Assembly (NCBI GenBank): GCA_000827495.1
Contig: KN817612.1
Location: forward strand, 1 to 64,000
Length of the DNA stretch: 64,000 bases
Source: Hypholoma sublateritium FD-334 SS-4
Lineage: Eukaryota; Basidiomycota; Agaricomycetes; Agaricales; Strophariaceae
Direction of reading: 5' to 3'
Shown: in pieces, positions 49,844-63,142 of the stretch
How the letters are laid out: the number at the start of each line of letters is the position of its first letter
Numbering within the stretch: position 1 is the stretch's first letter
The notes under the pieces: generated by a model
The model's input: the letters and a program-made list of their open reading frames with translations, nothing else
Told to the model about the DNA's origin: nothing
Databases searched by the model: none
Position numbers and translations under genes: made by a program

Positions 49844-52800
49844 TCCTTGCCCTCCCCGACACACCGCCCGCCGCTCGTTCGATATACCTTTGCGCGGCAA
49901 TGCACGACCGCGGCTTGCGCCCAAGGCGCACGCGCCACGCTATGGGTCGCCCGCGCTAGTGCACGGCGCCGCTGCCGCCTGTTGTTCGCGTACAAAATGC
50001 TCTGCGTGCGCTGCACGCTGCGCCGCCGCGCACCGCTTATCCTCATTTCAATACATGCCCACGCACCGCCGCGCACCATCGTCATCTACCATTTCAATAC
50101 ATACCCCGCGCGCGTGTGGCGCGCTGCGAGATCTGATAACTTATTCCATCCATACCACGTCGAGCGAAAGTACATACTACACTACTCTAGGTTAATATTT
50201 GATGGTCGTTTTGTTTTATTGCGTGGTGGGGAAGAAAGTGAAAATGACTTGTGCTATTGGAAAGATACTGACTGGCGATCCACGGAGCGCCATGGGCTAC
50301 CCGAGTGCGTGGCGCTTGTGCTACTGCTGTGCCCAAATTTAAAATATGGCGTGCGTGGTGCTGGCAAGTTGTGTGCTCAGCTACTCTAAGTTGATTTTTT
50401 TAGAAAAGATTATTAATTCCATTAATGTCCGTTGAGGAGCCTTATGTAGAATGTGCGTCTATTATATGCATATAAATATCGTATCTTAGGCCGATATTTG
50501 CCCTCTGTTGTGCATACGGGAAAGACAAACTGCACCACCGCCTTGTGAGACCGGAGCGACACCAACCGTCCAGGCAATCCACGGGCACACGCCCCTTTCG
50601 CAGCCCGCACGCCGTTCAGGCAACTCAAATCCGGCGCCCCGGCGTTTTAGCGTTGACGCTATTTCGGCGCGCAGCGATAGCGCCAAGTTAAATAAAGTCT
50701 TCTGTAGAGAACACCAGCGCTGCGCGGCCGGCCTAGAAAGCGAGAAGTACGCCCCCTCTAGGGCCCGGGTCTGGCCCAATTAAACGCTATTGGGACGCGT
50801 CTGGCAGGAGGCGTAACGTACATATGTACTGATGCACTTGGTAGGTGTGAGTCTGCCCCAGCCCAAAGCTCCTTTGAGGTGCCTGGGACGCCCAAATGGG
50901 GCGCGGGGGCGTTCGCGGATAGGGATAACGTATGCTGTCGACTCGAGGGGGCTCTCTGTGCAGTGCGAGCGTGACGGTCGGCCGCGGAGCGCCAAGTGAT
51001 ACTTCCGGGACCGAGTCCAAGCCGTCGACACGGTGTGGGCGCGGGACCTCGTCCAGTCAATTGATGTATGCACCAGCGGGGACCGGTCTCTGGCTGCCAA
51101 GTGCTCGTTCCCCTGCCATAGAACTGTGTGGGTAGGACCACTACCTCCAGCAGGCCAATTTATATATACACCCAGCTAGAAGAACGCCTAGGACGGCCAA
51201 GCGCAGCGTCCCCCCCGCGGCAGGCGTGCGCGCCGATGGCGCCTTCACATCTGGCGCCACGCCCAGTTCGCCGCTGCAATACATATGTGCGGACGCTACC
51301 CACACCCGCCTCCGAGCACGCGCACGCGCACGGATAGCGGGCATATGCATATGCGGTGGTACCGCTATCGCCCGCGCCTCGCCCGCGCAGGCGCACTAAA
51401 GCATTTATAATTGCCAACCACACAGCACTGCGCAGTGATCATCAGGAACCGGCGCGCGCGTGGGCGTGTGCAGCTGCAGTGGCACCGCTGGGGCTCGCCG
51501 CCGCGTGATACCCCGCGGCGTGCAGCCCGCACACGCTAAATCCGACGGGCGCCGCGGCCGCGTGCATGATACATATCGCCTGCCTCTGAGACGGACGGCT
51601 CCAGCCGCGATTGTCGCTGCATGTATAATAGGGATACTTACAGGCGCAGCGGCGTGCGACCGCGTGCGAGACGCGCGCAGTGGCACGGCCCGCGCGGCGC
51701 CCTGGCCCGATCACGCCAGCACCCCGCGGCGTGCCGCCCCAGCAGGCCTAAGCGCGGCGACAGCGACGCGCAGCGGCAGCGGAGGCACGCGCGGTGGCGC
51801 GCACCACCGCGCCTGCCCCACCGGGCACGGGGGACACCAAGGGGACACATAGCCGCACGCATGCCAGCGCAGACGCGCTAGTTCGCGGCGTGTGGCGTGG
51901 CGCCCGATCGCGCGTCCACATCAAGCAGGCCGGGCCCGTGTGCGAGGGCGCGTTCCCACGCGCCGCGTTCTCTCGCGCGCTCGGCGCTCGTCGGGGGGGC
52001 GCTGGGTCCGCTGGGAAGCTGGATGAATAGGTGGGAACAGGAACTTGCCGGCGCCCTGTCATGCCCCCCCGCTCCCCCGCTGTCGTGCACTCCACGCATG
52101 CCGGGGGGAGCGCCGCTGGGTCTCACGCGATAGCAGCACGGCGAACGCCGCAGGCGTGCTGTGTACACAGTCCATGGGCGCATGTAGTAATGTGTGTCGT
52201 CCCGCGGGCATTGGCGTTCATATGGACTTAATGGGATGCACTCGCCAGGTGGCCTGTGTCACGCTGGGCGTCTCAGCCTCCCTCCCCCTTCCGAGATAGA
52301 TTACTCCGTTCCTAGGCGATACGCAGGCGCACAGCGCGCGCCAATGAGCGCGCAGACGGCACATGCCCAGCGGACGCCAGATGGGCGCACCACTAATGCC
52401 ACTGATCAGCGGCGCAATCTTCACTGGATTGGCAACAAGTGAACGCGAGGACGTAGGAGATGGCGAGATGAACACGGAGAAGATCCGTACCCAGCGGCGA
52501 CGCAAATGCGATGGAGTTGTTCTTGGACTCCAGTTGCCGCTCGATCACGGTATAATTGGGGACGGTGCAATTTCAAGCCTTATTTTCACAAGTCATGACA
52601 AGCTCTCCGGGCGGCGTTGTCTGTAATAGGATATCAGATAATAGGGTGAACTTTACTGCTGGGTGCTTCTTCAGCGGCGCTCCCAGTGTCTGGGGAGTTT
52701 TACGGCAAAAGGGGTACTCTCAGTGGCATGGACCTGCTTCGGCAGTGAAACCCCCGAGGATGGAAGAATACCTCTGACACAACATATCTTCCCAGAATTT

Positions 52801-54478
52801 AGTCCCAAAAAAGCCATCTTAAACGTGTCCGGAGGGGGCCTACAACAGCAAGAGGAGAACAACAGGCGGGATTCTATTATAGTCAGCTCCTAAACAGCAT
52901 GGGAGTCGCACAGAGTAGATACGCACTGTCCTATCCGAGCGCCACAATCTTGAGGAAACAATGAGCCTCGTTGCGCGGCATATTCCAATGCGAGCAATAA
53001 CACCCTCCGTACATTTGCAATAGCCCTAATTAGGTATCTTGCTGCAAGGCAGCATCGCGTTCGCCTTGAACCTAATAATTAGAAGTGTTGGCGCGAGGCG
53101 TGTATGAGGGCCACTCGGCCCAATCGGTAGCATTTCCATTTGAAATTTCTGTGGACAGAAAATGCCAGGGTCTGCATTCAGGACCAGAGGAGAAAATCAG
53201 GGATTGCTTACCTGGGCGTTCCCCGTGTGCACATACCCGCTACTAGCTAGCTGTGGCTGATAACGATTATCTGCTTCAGACCCAGATTGCGCTCCCGCGA
53301 ACCACTTTCTCAGTGCGCTATATTTGTCTGACAGCCCGCGTTTATTGCTGGATTCTATTGCTGTATGTACTAAGGATATCGCAATGCAGATTGACATCGT
53401 CCTATCCATTGATGACGAGTTGATCTTCCGGAGCCGCATGTTTGCCACTTCATTTGGTTGATGAGATGCAAGGGCATGTCGCCGAGTCAAGCTCTGCGAC
53501 ATAGGCAAATAGGAGGTCCACAGCGTGCGTGTTGGGGGCGTGGCAACCCAGGGCTCCATTGCAAGAACAGCACTTCCGCGTTAGTCAATGGGGAGAACTA
53601 TCCATCTAAGTTCCTGTCAGCAGCCAGATTGTTACGTCTGCGAATGTCATCTGGGGCGAAAGCTTACCTTGTGATAAACGGCCCTAAGATGGCACGGCTT
53701 CCTTGGTCTCCCATGAATACAACTGCCTCGTGTTGTTCGTTATTTCCCCGAATAACATGATGCCCCCTGATGGAAAGAGGGCATGTGCAATCAATTAACA
53801 ATCCCTTTTTACGTGGCGCTTAAGCAGTCCGACATGATAGAACAATCAGTAGACGGATATTGCGACAGCTTGCAAGGAAGGACATGACGGTGCCAGTGGT
53901 AGGAGACAAAAACTGCAAAAGGAGCTGACTCCGGCCGAGCATTCGGGCCGCGTGGCGGCACGCCCGCGCCGTTTCAGCGCGGCACTCATCGTATCACATT
54001 TGTTTCTCCTTTGCACCTCCAAGTCGACGAAGAGCCTCGGATGTCGAACATAGCTTTACATCGCATTTCCTGTTTCAATTGACATTACAGTTTTTCACGG
54101 AGGACCCTCGCTCGGCGGCGTTTCTCTGCTGCCGTGTCTGATCTTTAGCAGACCCTGCACAGCCAAAAACGGCAAGTCTGCAGTATATGTCCATCTGGCG
54201 CTGTTTCTGGGCGCAATTGACTTTTCCAGAAATATCCTCCCTTAGTACTGCTGGTATTTCCGACGTTTCTTCATGAATTGAAGCTGTATCAACGGGCTCG
54301 CTCGGAAATTACAAGAATGGGGACCTTCGAGCCCGTGCTTGAGATGCAATGCGACTCGGAGTCGTCGCAGCGCATCATGACAATAATATCCCTGAGGTGC
54401 GCTCTGCGGCCGCTCGCGCGCCGCGGCGGAGGTCAAATTCTTGCTGTACAATACAGCAGCCTGTTCATTGCCCGATGT
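49844..54478. other. Gene-poor region, GC-rich then mixed
   Basis: 4.6 kb with no supported gene. Open frames are composition artefacts in the first half. A few short plus-strand stretches with protein-like composition (about 52363-52620 and 53560-53755) could be relics of decayed genes, but I cannot name them. GC content falls back near 52.3 kb. Confidence 0.4.
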
Positions 54479-55110
54479 TTATCGGTATTTCTCACACAGC
54501 TTACACGGTGCCATGCCCGTTGGTATTAGACGGGGATCGTTTGAAACGAACGTCTGGCAGATACTGCACTCCACTTCTCCTTTGAGGCCGCCTGCAGGCT
54601 CTATTGGTGTGCAATATCTACATTTATCCGCCCCAGACGAGGAGCAGGCGGTGGGGGGGAGGTGGATGGTGCTGTTCCCTGGCGGCGGAAGAATGGATAT
54701 CACGATGCAATGTCATATGTAACCAGCGAGCGCTGTAGAACACTTTGATTGAGCCCAAGCAGCTCGTTATAATTGACGGAACAGACAGCCTGGCGACTCC
54801 CTCGATCACAAGTCCGCTGCTTAAACCTGGGTCTTTCAACTTTCCACAATGGGACTTACGCTCTCTTCCTCGAGGCTCCCCTTTTTCACACATCAACATA
54901 CGCCTTGACAGATGTGGGGGCTTGATTAAACGGCAGGCTCCCCTCGCATCTAACTACCTGCTGTGTGCAAAAACTGATTATCCAGCGCAGTGATTTCACA
55001 GAGGCGACGTAACTAACCAGGTTCGTGAAGACGTGCTTCTGCAGAGCTGAGGGGTCCAGGCGCGAATAATCCGAGCAGAAGCTCAGTGAAAGTACGGACT
55101 CGGAGTAACC
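54479..55110 (+). pseudogene. Decayed 5' duplicate of the amidohydrolase gene
   Basis: Colinear with 59751-60380 over practically the same length (632 versus 630 nt). Matching blocks, in order, are the TTATCGGTAT promoter-side block, a GCTCTATTGGTGTGCAAT block and ATTGACGGAACAGACAGCCT against ATTGACGGAACTAACAGCTT. Intron 1 (TCTTTCAACTTTCCACAAT against CCTTTCAATTTACCACAAT), CTTGACAGATG, and GCGCGAATAATCCGAG follow. Introns are included, so this is a DNA-level segmental copy, not a retrocopy. Stops and indels destroy the frame and the 3' part is missing. Confidence 0.75.
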
Positions 55111-57113
55111 TTAACGCGAGCGCCCGCCTAGATTAACGCTTCCATTGAACTCGCATTCTCTGATTGGCGCCTAGGCCACCTAGGCTAGATGCTACAGTGC
55201 GCGCGTACCGGTGCGGCGTGTTGATCATCGGTGCGGTAGACACCATTCTTAGAGCGTCTAAAGTTGATATGCATACAAAGCACTCGTCGCGAAACCGTTC
55301 TACGCTTCATAAAATGATGCATAAGTAGCCTAGAATTTCGCCTTTCAGGCGAGTCCCGTCACTCCTTAGCGCTCAGCGCGCGTCTCATCAACGGTACATC
55401 TGTCAGAGGAGAACAATGGGCTCATCTCTGGCTTCGTCGCTTTTCCTAATCTTGACCTGTAGCCTTACCTGCTTCCCAATGCACCGAGCCACTCGTATGA
55501 ATTAAACGCCCAGCCTAAAAATTAGGTACCGTACTGTTCGGGCCTGCACAGAGCAGAGCATCTCCAGACGCGGCTAGATAACGCTTCCGCGAAGCTCGCG
55601 ATGAGGAAACGAAGAGTACCCGGAGAGGGGCAACAGAGACCAGCGCTACAGAAGAAAAGTACAGCGCGAGGGTTGCCGTGCGCGACCCACAGCTCTCACT
55701 AAATTTAGTGTTAGTAATTTCTCAGAGCCTTCTGCGCTGCACCTCTAAGCAGCGGCGCCGCTGGCGTGGCAAAGGCGTGGCAAGTTGTGGAAGAGAAACT
55801 AAAGGCGAGTCAAAGGGATGTGCTCTTGCAGTAACACCAGTGCCTCGATTTCCAGGGGGCCAGGTTGGGATCAAGTACTTATGTCGCACTACTTAATTAA
55901 ATCGTTGGAAGCCGTCGTTGAGCCGTCGCTACAAAACATACATTTTGGCCCAAGCTGGGGCCGAAGTGGACACTGGACATATTTTAATTTTAATTTGCGA
56001 CCTCGTAACTTGAAGAAAGGTCGCACATAATATCTCAGAAGATGATGGGCGTAGTTTTGGAGTCTTTACGCTACAATTTTTCTCTTGCTCTACATTTCCC
56101 TATTTACAGAAAATTTACAGTATAAAAACAAGAAAAAGTCAGCCCCCAGCCTATTTATAACCTTACCGGGCCGGCAACCGCTGCGTGACGGCATACGCGT
56201 GGATGAACTGGTTGATGGCGTGGACGCGCCTCTCAACTCTGCTCTTCGCTGGTATACTAAAATACCAATATCTTGGCTCATAATGACCCGTATCTCAGTT
56301 TGATATCAATATCACCAACTCTCAATGCGTTCATCTCCATTCTCAATCTTGGTCGAAACACCTGGAAAGAATCTGAAGTTTTGCACGATTTCAACACGAT
56401 TTTGTAGGATTCTTGCCTGTCTAGATCTCAGCCTGCACTCAGCAGAGGTTCCAGCAAACGCACAGTATTCGAGCTTCGGGAGATCAGATATCGACGGAAA
56501 TGACACTCCGCTAACAGTCGTAGTATTTCTCATACTAACGATTTCGCTCTCGACCAGCAAGTTCGACATTTTTTGAACGAAATAATCGATATCAGCCTGG
56601 TGCGTATTGCACGCGCATGACACTCATCTTACTTCCCTCATGGTCTCTCTACAGGGCCAGCTTGTGACTGTACCTCCCCATCACAACCGTGTTCTCTCTG
56701 GCCATCATCATCAGTTGCACGCGAACACTGGCTGAAGATTCATGTCCTCAAGTAACGCGAAGACATCAGGAAGCAACGACGGGAGCGGAAGACGGCATGG
56801 ATACAGAAATTCCACCACCGCTATTGGGAGATAGTTGTAGTTGAAAAGGTCGCGGAAATACACGGCTACCCGGTTCGCAATATGTCTCGTGCTTGCTTCG
56901 CTTGCACTGGTCTCTTTGCTACGACACAGAACCACGCAAAGTGCAACTAAACTTGTGGTATATGTATGTTTTGTATCTCAACGTTTTCCTCTTGATTTGA
57001 CCGCTTGATCTTTAGCTATACTTGTTTCTACCTGCTCGCCGTTCTCACCAATCACCTCACCCTCACACCGCTCCGGCGATGAGCCGTTTACGCGTTTCAC
57101 CTGGACGCTCTTC
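55111..57113. other. Intergenic, no gene seen
   Basis: 2 kb without a supported gene. A minus-strand frame at 56312-56623 and an opposing plus frame at 56325-56576 are both open but unrecognised. Upstream exons of the ABC relic might lie here. Confidence 0.4.
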
Positions 57114-59444
57114 TTGTGGCATGGAGCCTCTCCGTCGCCGAGCTCACATACCGAAAAGCTGATATTGAACGCTGGTACAATTGACTTCTTTCCCCTGACT
57201 GTGATCGCAGTTCTCATACCTCTAGTAAGGCCTATAGTATGCCGTGCTATGTTTACACGGTCAGAGAATCATCGCCATACTCTGGTGCTCGATACCTCAA
57301 ACCCGCGGCTTTCCCCAGAAGAAACCTCGTTCCTGCTTTCTTTTCTCACTTACAGCTATTTGGACACGTACATCTGGTCATCGCGTCAAGCATCCCCAGA
57401 GGAAACACGTTGCAGGCAGACAAAGGGATTGACGCACCCGGAGTTACCGTACGGCGATATCGCTGAATTTTCTTTCTGCGAAAAGCAAATACGTACGTTC
57501 TTCTTTTTCTATACTGAATCGCATCTCATATCTGAATAGATATTCGAATCTGGATTCGCAGCTGCAGCAAGCGTCGATGGCACACGAAGACGGCTGCTAA
57601 CCTAACTTCCGTCTTTGTACTTCAGTGATTATGTAGGGATGGTCGTCCTCCCCGTCCTTGACGTGTTTGCCAGCTTCGCCGCACCCTTCGGGCCTCAGAG
57701 AGTTCTACGGTAGCTCACTAACACGCTCATACTCCCGTTTCTGACACACCATTCAGCTACCTGGAGCGCCGCGCGCGATATGCCCTCCGCAAGTCAAGAC
57801 TCCCCTGCAATCTGGCTTGCGCTCTTACTAGTGGGCCCCGCTTCCGCTACGTTGCTCCTGCAGCTTTACGCATGGATCAGTGCGCGTATGGTGCTGCGCA
57901 TCGAGGGCGCGCTCATGGCCGCGGTTATGTGCGCGGGCATGAAGATGCACGCGGGAAGCGCGGGCGTGGACTCTGAAACAGATTCAAACGGCACGCCGCG
58001 CTCGAGCGTCGCTAGCTTGCTCACGACGGACGTCACGAATATCCCCGAGGCGCGCGATTGGCTGCTGCTATTCGCTTGCGTACGCTGAACATGACCCTGG
58101 GCATTGTATTCCTGTACGGCGTGGTCGGTGCAAGCGTACTCATCAGGCTCGCGGTGGTCGTGGTTCTGCTGCCCGTCCCTGGGTGGTTCACGGCTCGCAT
58201 CCGAGACGTAGAGTGGGTGCGTATGCGGCTAACGGATGAGCGCATCGAAGGGATCAGTGAGGGTGAGTCTGTGCTTTGGGTGTATGGTAGTGTAGGCGTG
58301 CTCACCTGTTTACTCGATAGTAATCGCTCTCTTGCGCATGCTGAAGCTTTTCGGATGGAAGAGTTACATTGAGGGATGTATAGAGAATAAGCGGGAGTCC
58401 GAGCTTGCGTGTGTCCGGAAGCGGCGGGTGCTGGAACTGGCGAAGGGAGTTGCAAAGTGTGTGCCATTTCTCTCGCTCAAAGCTTCCATTGATAATTCAT
58501 CAACAACAAAATTACTGACCAAAAAGTAAAGTTGGTCGTACTGAATCGGGCAAGGTACCACTTCCCTCGCCATTTCATCATTGATAACGCTGATTGAAGC
58601 CCAGAGCACCCTCGCACTCGCTCTTTTGAGGTCAATATTGACAACAGGGGAAGTATACTACGTCAGTCTCCGAACGGACTAGGTTATCGCAAGTGGTGCG
58701 TTGACCCTGATATAGTATCTATACTTCCATGTCCTGATTGATATCATAGCCTGAAATGCTCACTGGCTCTGTGCGCCAAAACTTAGATCCATTCAACGAA
58801 TACGATGATGCACACTTGAATGACGCCCTGCCCGCTGTGGGCTTGCAAAGCAACTCTGAATCATATTCGGCCTTCACCCTGGATACCCCCATCATGGCTG
58901 GCGGGTCGAATATATCTGTTGGTCAACGACAGATACTTGCGCTTGCACAAGCAATTATACGCAATAGTAAAATGCTGATCTTGGACGAAGGTAGTGTTAC
59001 TCTACCTTACCATATCAATGTCTTATGTTCCACATACCCCAGCAACTTCTGCCATCGGTAAGTGGTAGGGTATTCTGGTATTTCGCTTGCTGACTTTGCA
59101 TATTAAAGATCATGAAATATATGCGCTCATTCTTTCCATGCTGCTCCAGCAACTGGGCAAGGACGTCACTGTTCTTATAGTTGCTCATTACCATTATGGA
59201 TTCCGATAAAATTGTACGTCATACTATGTTTACAACTGGCAAATCGTAAAGAACCCACGCTTACTATTCTGTAGATAGTCATGGACGATGGTCACATTGT
59301 AGGGATATGATTTTTGTTTGGTTTTTGAAGCTCACATCGAATCTTCTGTAGGTTGAATTGGATTCTCCGGGAGCGCTTCTGCGAAAGCCTGGTGGTACTT
59401 ACAAGGCGATGGCGGAGAATTCGGGCGACCGAAATGTCGCTTAA
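57114..59444 (+). pseudogene. ABCC (MRP-type) ABC transporter pseudogene with internal deletion
   Basis: Exons resemble a fungal ABCC full transporter. SPEETSFLLSFLTYSYLD lies at about 57317, AIWLALLLVGPASATLLLQL of the first membrane domain at 57810, LNMTLGIVFLYGVVG and RMLKLFGWKSYIEGC follow, and then directly the second nucleotide domain. That domain has VGRTESGK-STL at about 58532, LTGSVRQNLDPFNEYDD, GGSNISVGQRQILALAQAI and ILDEATSAIDHE, and ends ENSGDRNVA at 59444. The first nucleotide domain and second membrane domain are absent. There is a frameshift near 58065-58080. About 8 nt are missing after VAH at about 59188. The Walker A glycine is Glu. Confidence 0.75.
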
Positions 59445-59823
59445 TTGCTTCATACGCGTTGTGAATCCATATCCCGATATCTCTCACACCTCCTACGCTG
59501 ATATCATTGCATTCGACATCTTGAATCATTAAATTTCGACGTAAGGCTGACCGGAATCCGCATGGCGTCGTTTGTGCGACACTTAGGAAAACATTGAAAA
59601 TTATCAACGGGAACGCTGAGAAAGGACGTTTGAATACATGAAGCGGCTATCGAGCCGGTGGTCGCAGCAGGGCAACGTGAGAAGAATGTCCTCTGAGGCA
59701 GTCGATGCGGACTTCCGACAAGTGGCATACGCCTGATGCCAGATTTTAACTTATCGGTATCTCACACACACGCCCTACACATTAATATCCTGTGCCATAG
59801 CCATTGGTACATAGATTGAGCGA
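59445..59823. other. Intergenic, promoter side of amidohydrolase
   Basis: 379 bp between the ABC relic and the amidohydrolase start. Its last about 70 bp (from 59751) are also present in the decayed upstream copy. Confidence 0.5.
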
Positions 59824-61600
59824 ATGGCCACCACTACCCTTTCTCCTTCAAGGCCGGTTGAAGGCTCCATTGTTGTGCAAAATGTGCATTTACCCCTCTC
59901 GGACGCGATGCAGGCGGCCCAACGCTGGACGGTAGAGTGCTTCGGGGGCAAAATAACCAAGATATCACCATCAGAAGTCTCACCGTCGTTGAAAGCTCCC
60001 ACTGTAGAAAACTTCGAGCGTCCAAACCAGTCGTTTATTGACGGAACTAACAGCTTGATACTTCCCTCGTGAGTCCAACGCTCAGATCTGGGCCTTTCAA
60101 TTTACCACAATAGGACTTACTTACGTTTTCCTCGAGGCTCTGTCATTCACACATTCACCTTGACAAGTGCTTCATCCTTGACAGATGCGGCGACCTGATT
60201 AAAGGGTGGGACCTGCGTGCACCCACATGCTACTTGCAAAAACTGATCAGCCAACGCAGAGATTTCGCGGAGGCGATGCAAGTGACGAAGCTCGCAAAAG
60301 CGGGCTTCCGTGCCGATTTGGAGGACCTCTACAACCGAGGGGCGCGAATAATCCGAGAAAGCGTGCAGTATGGAGTGACCTCTATGCGGGCACACGCTGA
60401 GGTCGATACCTCTGTTGAATTTGCGTGCCTTGAAGCAGCGCAGAGGCTGCAGAGAGATTACCGCACCCAATGCGACGTGCAGATCGCTAGTATGCTTTGC
60501 CTTCGCACCCTTAGAGCTCGCAGGGCTGATATGCCCCAGTCTTCGCCCAGGAACCACTCTTCGCTTCAAGGGACGCTACAGAACCAGGCGAGAATTGGGC
60601 GCTTCTGAAGTCAGCCGCGTCACTCCACGGCGTGCGCGTCGTCGGCTCTGCGCCGTACGTCGAACCCACCGTCGAGCTGGCGAAGAAAAACATAAGCCTT
60701 ATCTTCGACCTCGCGGACGCGCACGGCCTGGGCCTCATTGACTTCCACCTTGATTACAACCTCGATCCCAGCTCAGAGCCGCTCATCTACGAGGTAATCG
60801 CCCAGGCCAAACGACGGTATTGCATCGTGCGGGCTACTAGCGCACCGCAAGACCAGCATGCCATTGCCGCGGACGCGGGCGTGCCGAGGCAGGTCTGCCC
60901 TCGTATAACCATCGGGCACGCGACGCGCCTGCAGTTATTCACTCAGGAGGAGTGGCGCGCGCTCGCCGCCGCCGCCGTTGGGATACCCCTCACCCTCGTA
61001 GGCCTCCCGCAGTCGGACATGTATATGCAAGGCCGTACGTCCGCCTCGGAACCGTTGGGCGCTCCGCGCGGAACTCTGCGCGTCCCCCATCTGGCACGGG
61101 AGCACGGCTTCGACGTGGCGATGGCGGTGAACAACGTCGCGAATGCGTTCACGCCGCAGGGCTCGCTCGACCCGCTCACATTGTGCACCTTTGGCGTGGG
61201 GGTGTTCCAAGCGGCGACACTGGAGGACGTACGGACGCTTGCGGTATGTCTTTTTCCGCTTATGGCTATCATACACCAGGACACTGGTCCCCGTCGCTGC
61301 TGCCCATATGAAGCGTAAAATCGCGTCCGCCATGCGAGTCGCGCTGTTATACGGATTTCCCACTGACCATCTGCTCATTAGCGATCGGTCAGCATTACCT
61401 CCAAACTTGCGATTGGACTCTCGGAAGAAGATGTACCCGGTGATCTCGCACTGCGCGTCGGCGACCGCGCCGACTTCGTGATCCTCCACGGGCACGCGAC
61501 ATTGCAGAGCGTGGTATTAAACCCATCATTTGATAGAACGACGGTGAAGGCGGGGACGCTCGTGGCGTACACGCGGAGCTCAAGGTGGTTATTAACCTAG
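59824..61600 (+). CDS. Metal-dependent amidohydrolase, cytosine-deaminase-like
   Basis: About five exons give roughly 470 residues. Metal-ligand motifs are visible in order: HSHIHLDKC (HxH on strand 1), VDFHLDYNLDP-type (here IDFHLDYNLD), ITIGHATRLQLF, and the catalytic-type aspartate in GSLDPLTLC. Other family stretches are DFAEAMQVTKLAKAGF, GARIIRESVQYGVTSMRAH, VVGSAPYVEPTVELAKKNIS and VNNVANAFTPQGSLDP. The last exon (61382-61600) restores the usual small beta-domain (VGDRADFVILHG) after an intron of about 138 nt. It hydrolyses a cyclic amide or amidine, but the substrate is unknown. An old truncated copy lies 5 kb upstream. The 3' end converges on DcpS. Confidence 0.9.
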
Positions 61601-61782
61601 CACGTACTTTTTGTGGGCCTTTCATTTCTTGCGAGGCAGGCAATTTATCAGAGCGCGAGATGATCGCGTAAAAATTACGATTATCTCATTTCCGCAATTT
61701 CATTCGGGGCTCGACGAGAAACTACAAGTTGATACATAAGAATAATACAGCATTAGCCAGACTAATTTAACCTTACTGCGTA

Positions 61783-63005
61783 CTATGAAATTTCATTCAG
61801 GGCCCGGCGCATTGGTTCGTATAAGGTGTGTTGATCGCCTAGACCATAAGTAATAGTCATTCGTTCGAAGATGCCTGGCCCTTCATCAGGATCAAGTTCC
61901 AGCTGTATATTAAATCTCATAGTCAGTAATTTTGGTTCGTGTGGGGTAATAGAAGCAGAACTCACAAGTGAAATAATGTCATCTAGCAGATGAGCTTGTC
62001 CAACAGCCATACCCATGCTACCGTGGTAGTTCGCATTGACTATATGGACGTGGAAATGATCTGGGTGTGCACGATAAGTACGGTTCGCACGTTTTATAAG
62101 AAGGGCTAGACGTACAGTAACTGGGCTGGTAGTGCACATACATCCTTAAAGATCCGGTCGGTAGACCCCATTTTTCATGGGCCACACGATTTGCTTCGCG
62201 TTGGATAGATTTGAGCAGTCCTACGTGGTATTTGCGTAGATCACGGAGGCTTCGAATCTTGCGATCTTGGACGATGGCAAGGAGATACAGAGAATTGAGG
62301 GTTTTGGTGTCCCATTTCATGTCGGGGAGTATGAGATACTCAGGTGAGGAGTACAGGAGTTTGCCCTTTTCGGCGATGCCATTGAGAATGTCATCGACCC
62401 TATGCAGAAATCATTAGCTTTTGTAGATCTCTGTTAGTATTTGACTACCATTTCGTGCGGGCGGCAGGAAATCCCAGTATATAGGGTTTGGTATATTTCT
62501 CGTAAAGTGCAGGCGTTTCGTGAACTAGGATCTGCTCTTGTTTGGTATACTATAGGATACAGAATGACATTTTTCCCCTGGAGAAAACAGAACAAGGAAA
62601 CGGCATACTTTGCGAATATGGATTTCTGTAGCTGGACATATTATATTGATCTTGATATCTGAATCTCGATGCGCCTCGTCTCCAAACCACCCGAAGAGCC
62701 ATGTGTACTGGAAGAATCTCCTGGTAAATATATGACCCACGAGGATATACAATTAGTCGCACTATATCTGTACTTCCCTCTAGCGCAGTCTTTTTGATCA
62801 ACCCGTTGTTGCCGAAGAAAAGAGGCGCGTCTTTGGCGCTCAGAGTTGTCCTTTCAACTCGAACGATTGCTTCGACCGAGTTTGCAGAGTCCAATGTGTC
62901 GGAAGAGCTAGGGAGAGTTCCGAGAAGAATTAATGTGTGGGTTAAAGGGTCCTCGTCGAGAACCCTTTGGAAGGAGAACTTTTTGAGAGCTGATACGTCG
63001 GACAT
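61783..63005 (-). CDS. DCPS: Scavenger mRNA decapping enzyme DcpS (m7GpppX diphosphatase)
   Basis: Six exons from the ATG at 63005 splice into an intact protein of about 350 residues. The N-terminal domain reads FQRVLDEDPLTHTLILLGTL, AIVRVERTTLSAKDAPLFF and YTWLFGWFGDEAHRDSDIKI. The C-terminal HIT domain has YLLAIVQDRKIRSLRDLR, LRMYVHYQPSYYHFHVHIVN with the histidine triad HxHxH, and LLDDIISLLELDPDEG. DcpS clears the capped dinucleotide or short oligonucleotide left by 3'-5' mRNA decay, with the central triad histidine as nucleophile. It is divergent from the uL5m gene (137 bp between starts), so a shared promoter is likely. Confidence 0.95.
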
Positions 63006-63142
63006 GGCCGCAGTTGGTTAAAGGCAAGACCGGTGGTGCGGTCCGGATGTAGTCCATATTTGCTCGAGAGGAAAGGACCAAACAAACCAAACTTTTCCCG
63101 AGTCCGCGCGTGGTCGGGCAACGCCAATTCGCTGCCACCGTT

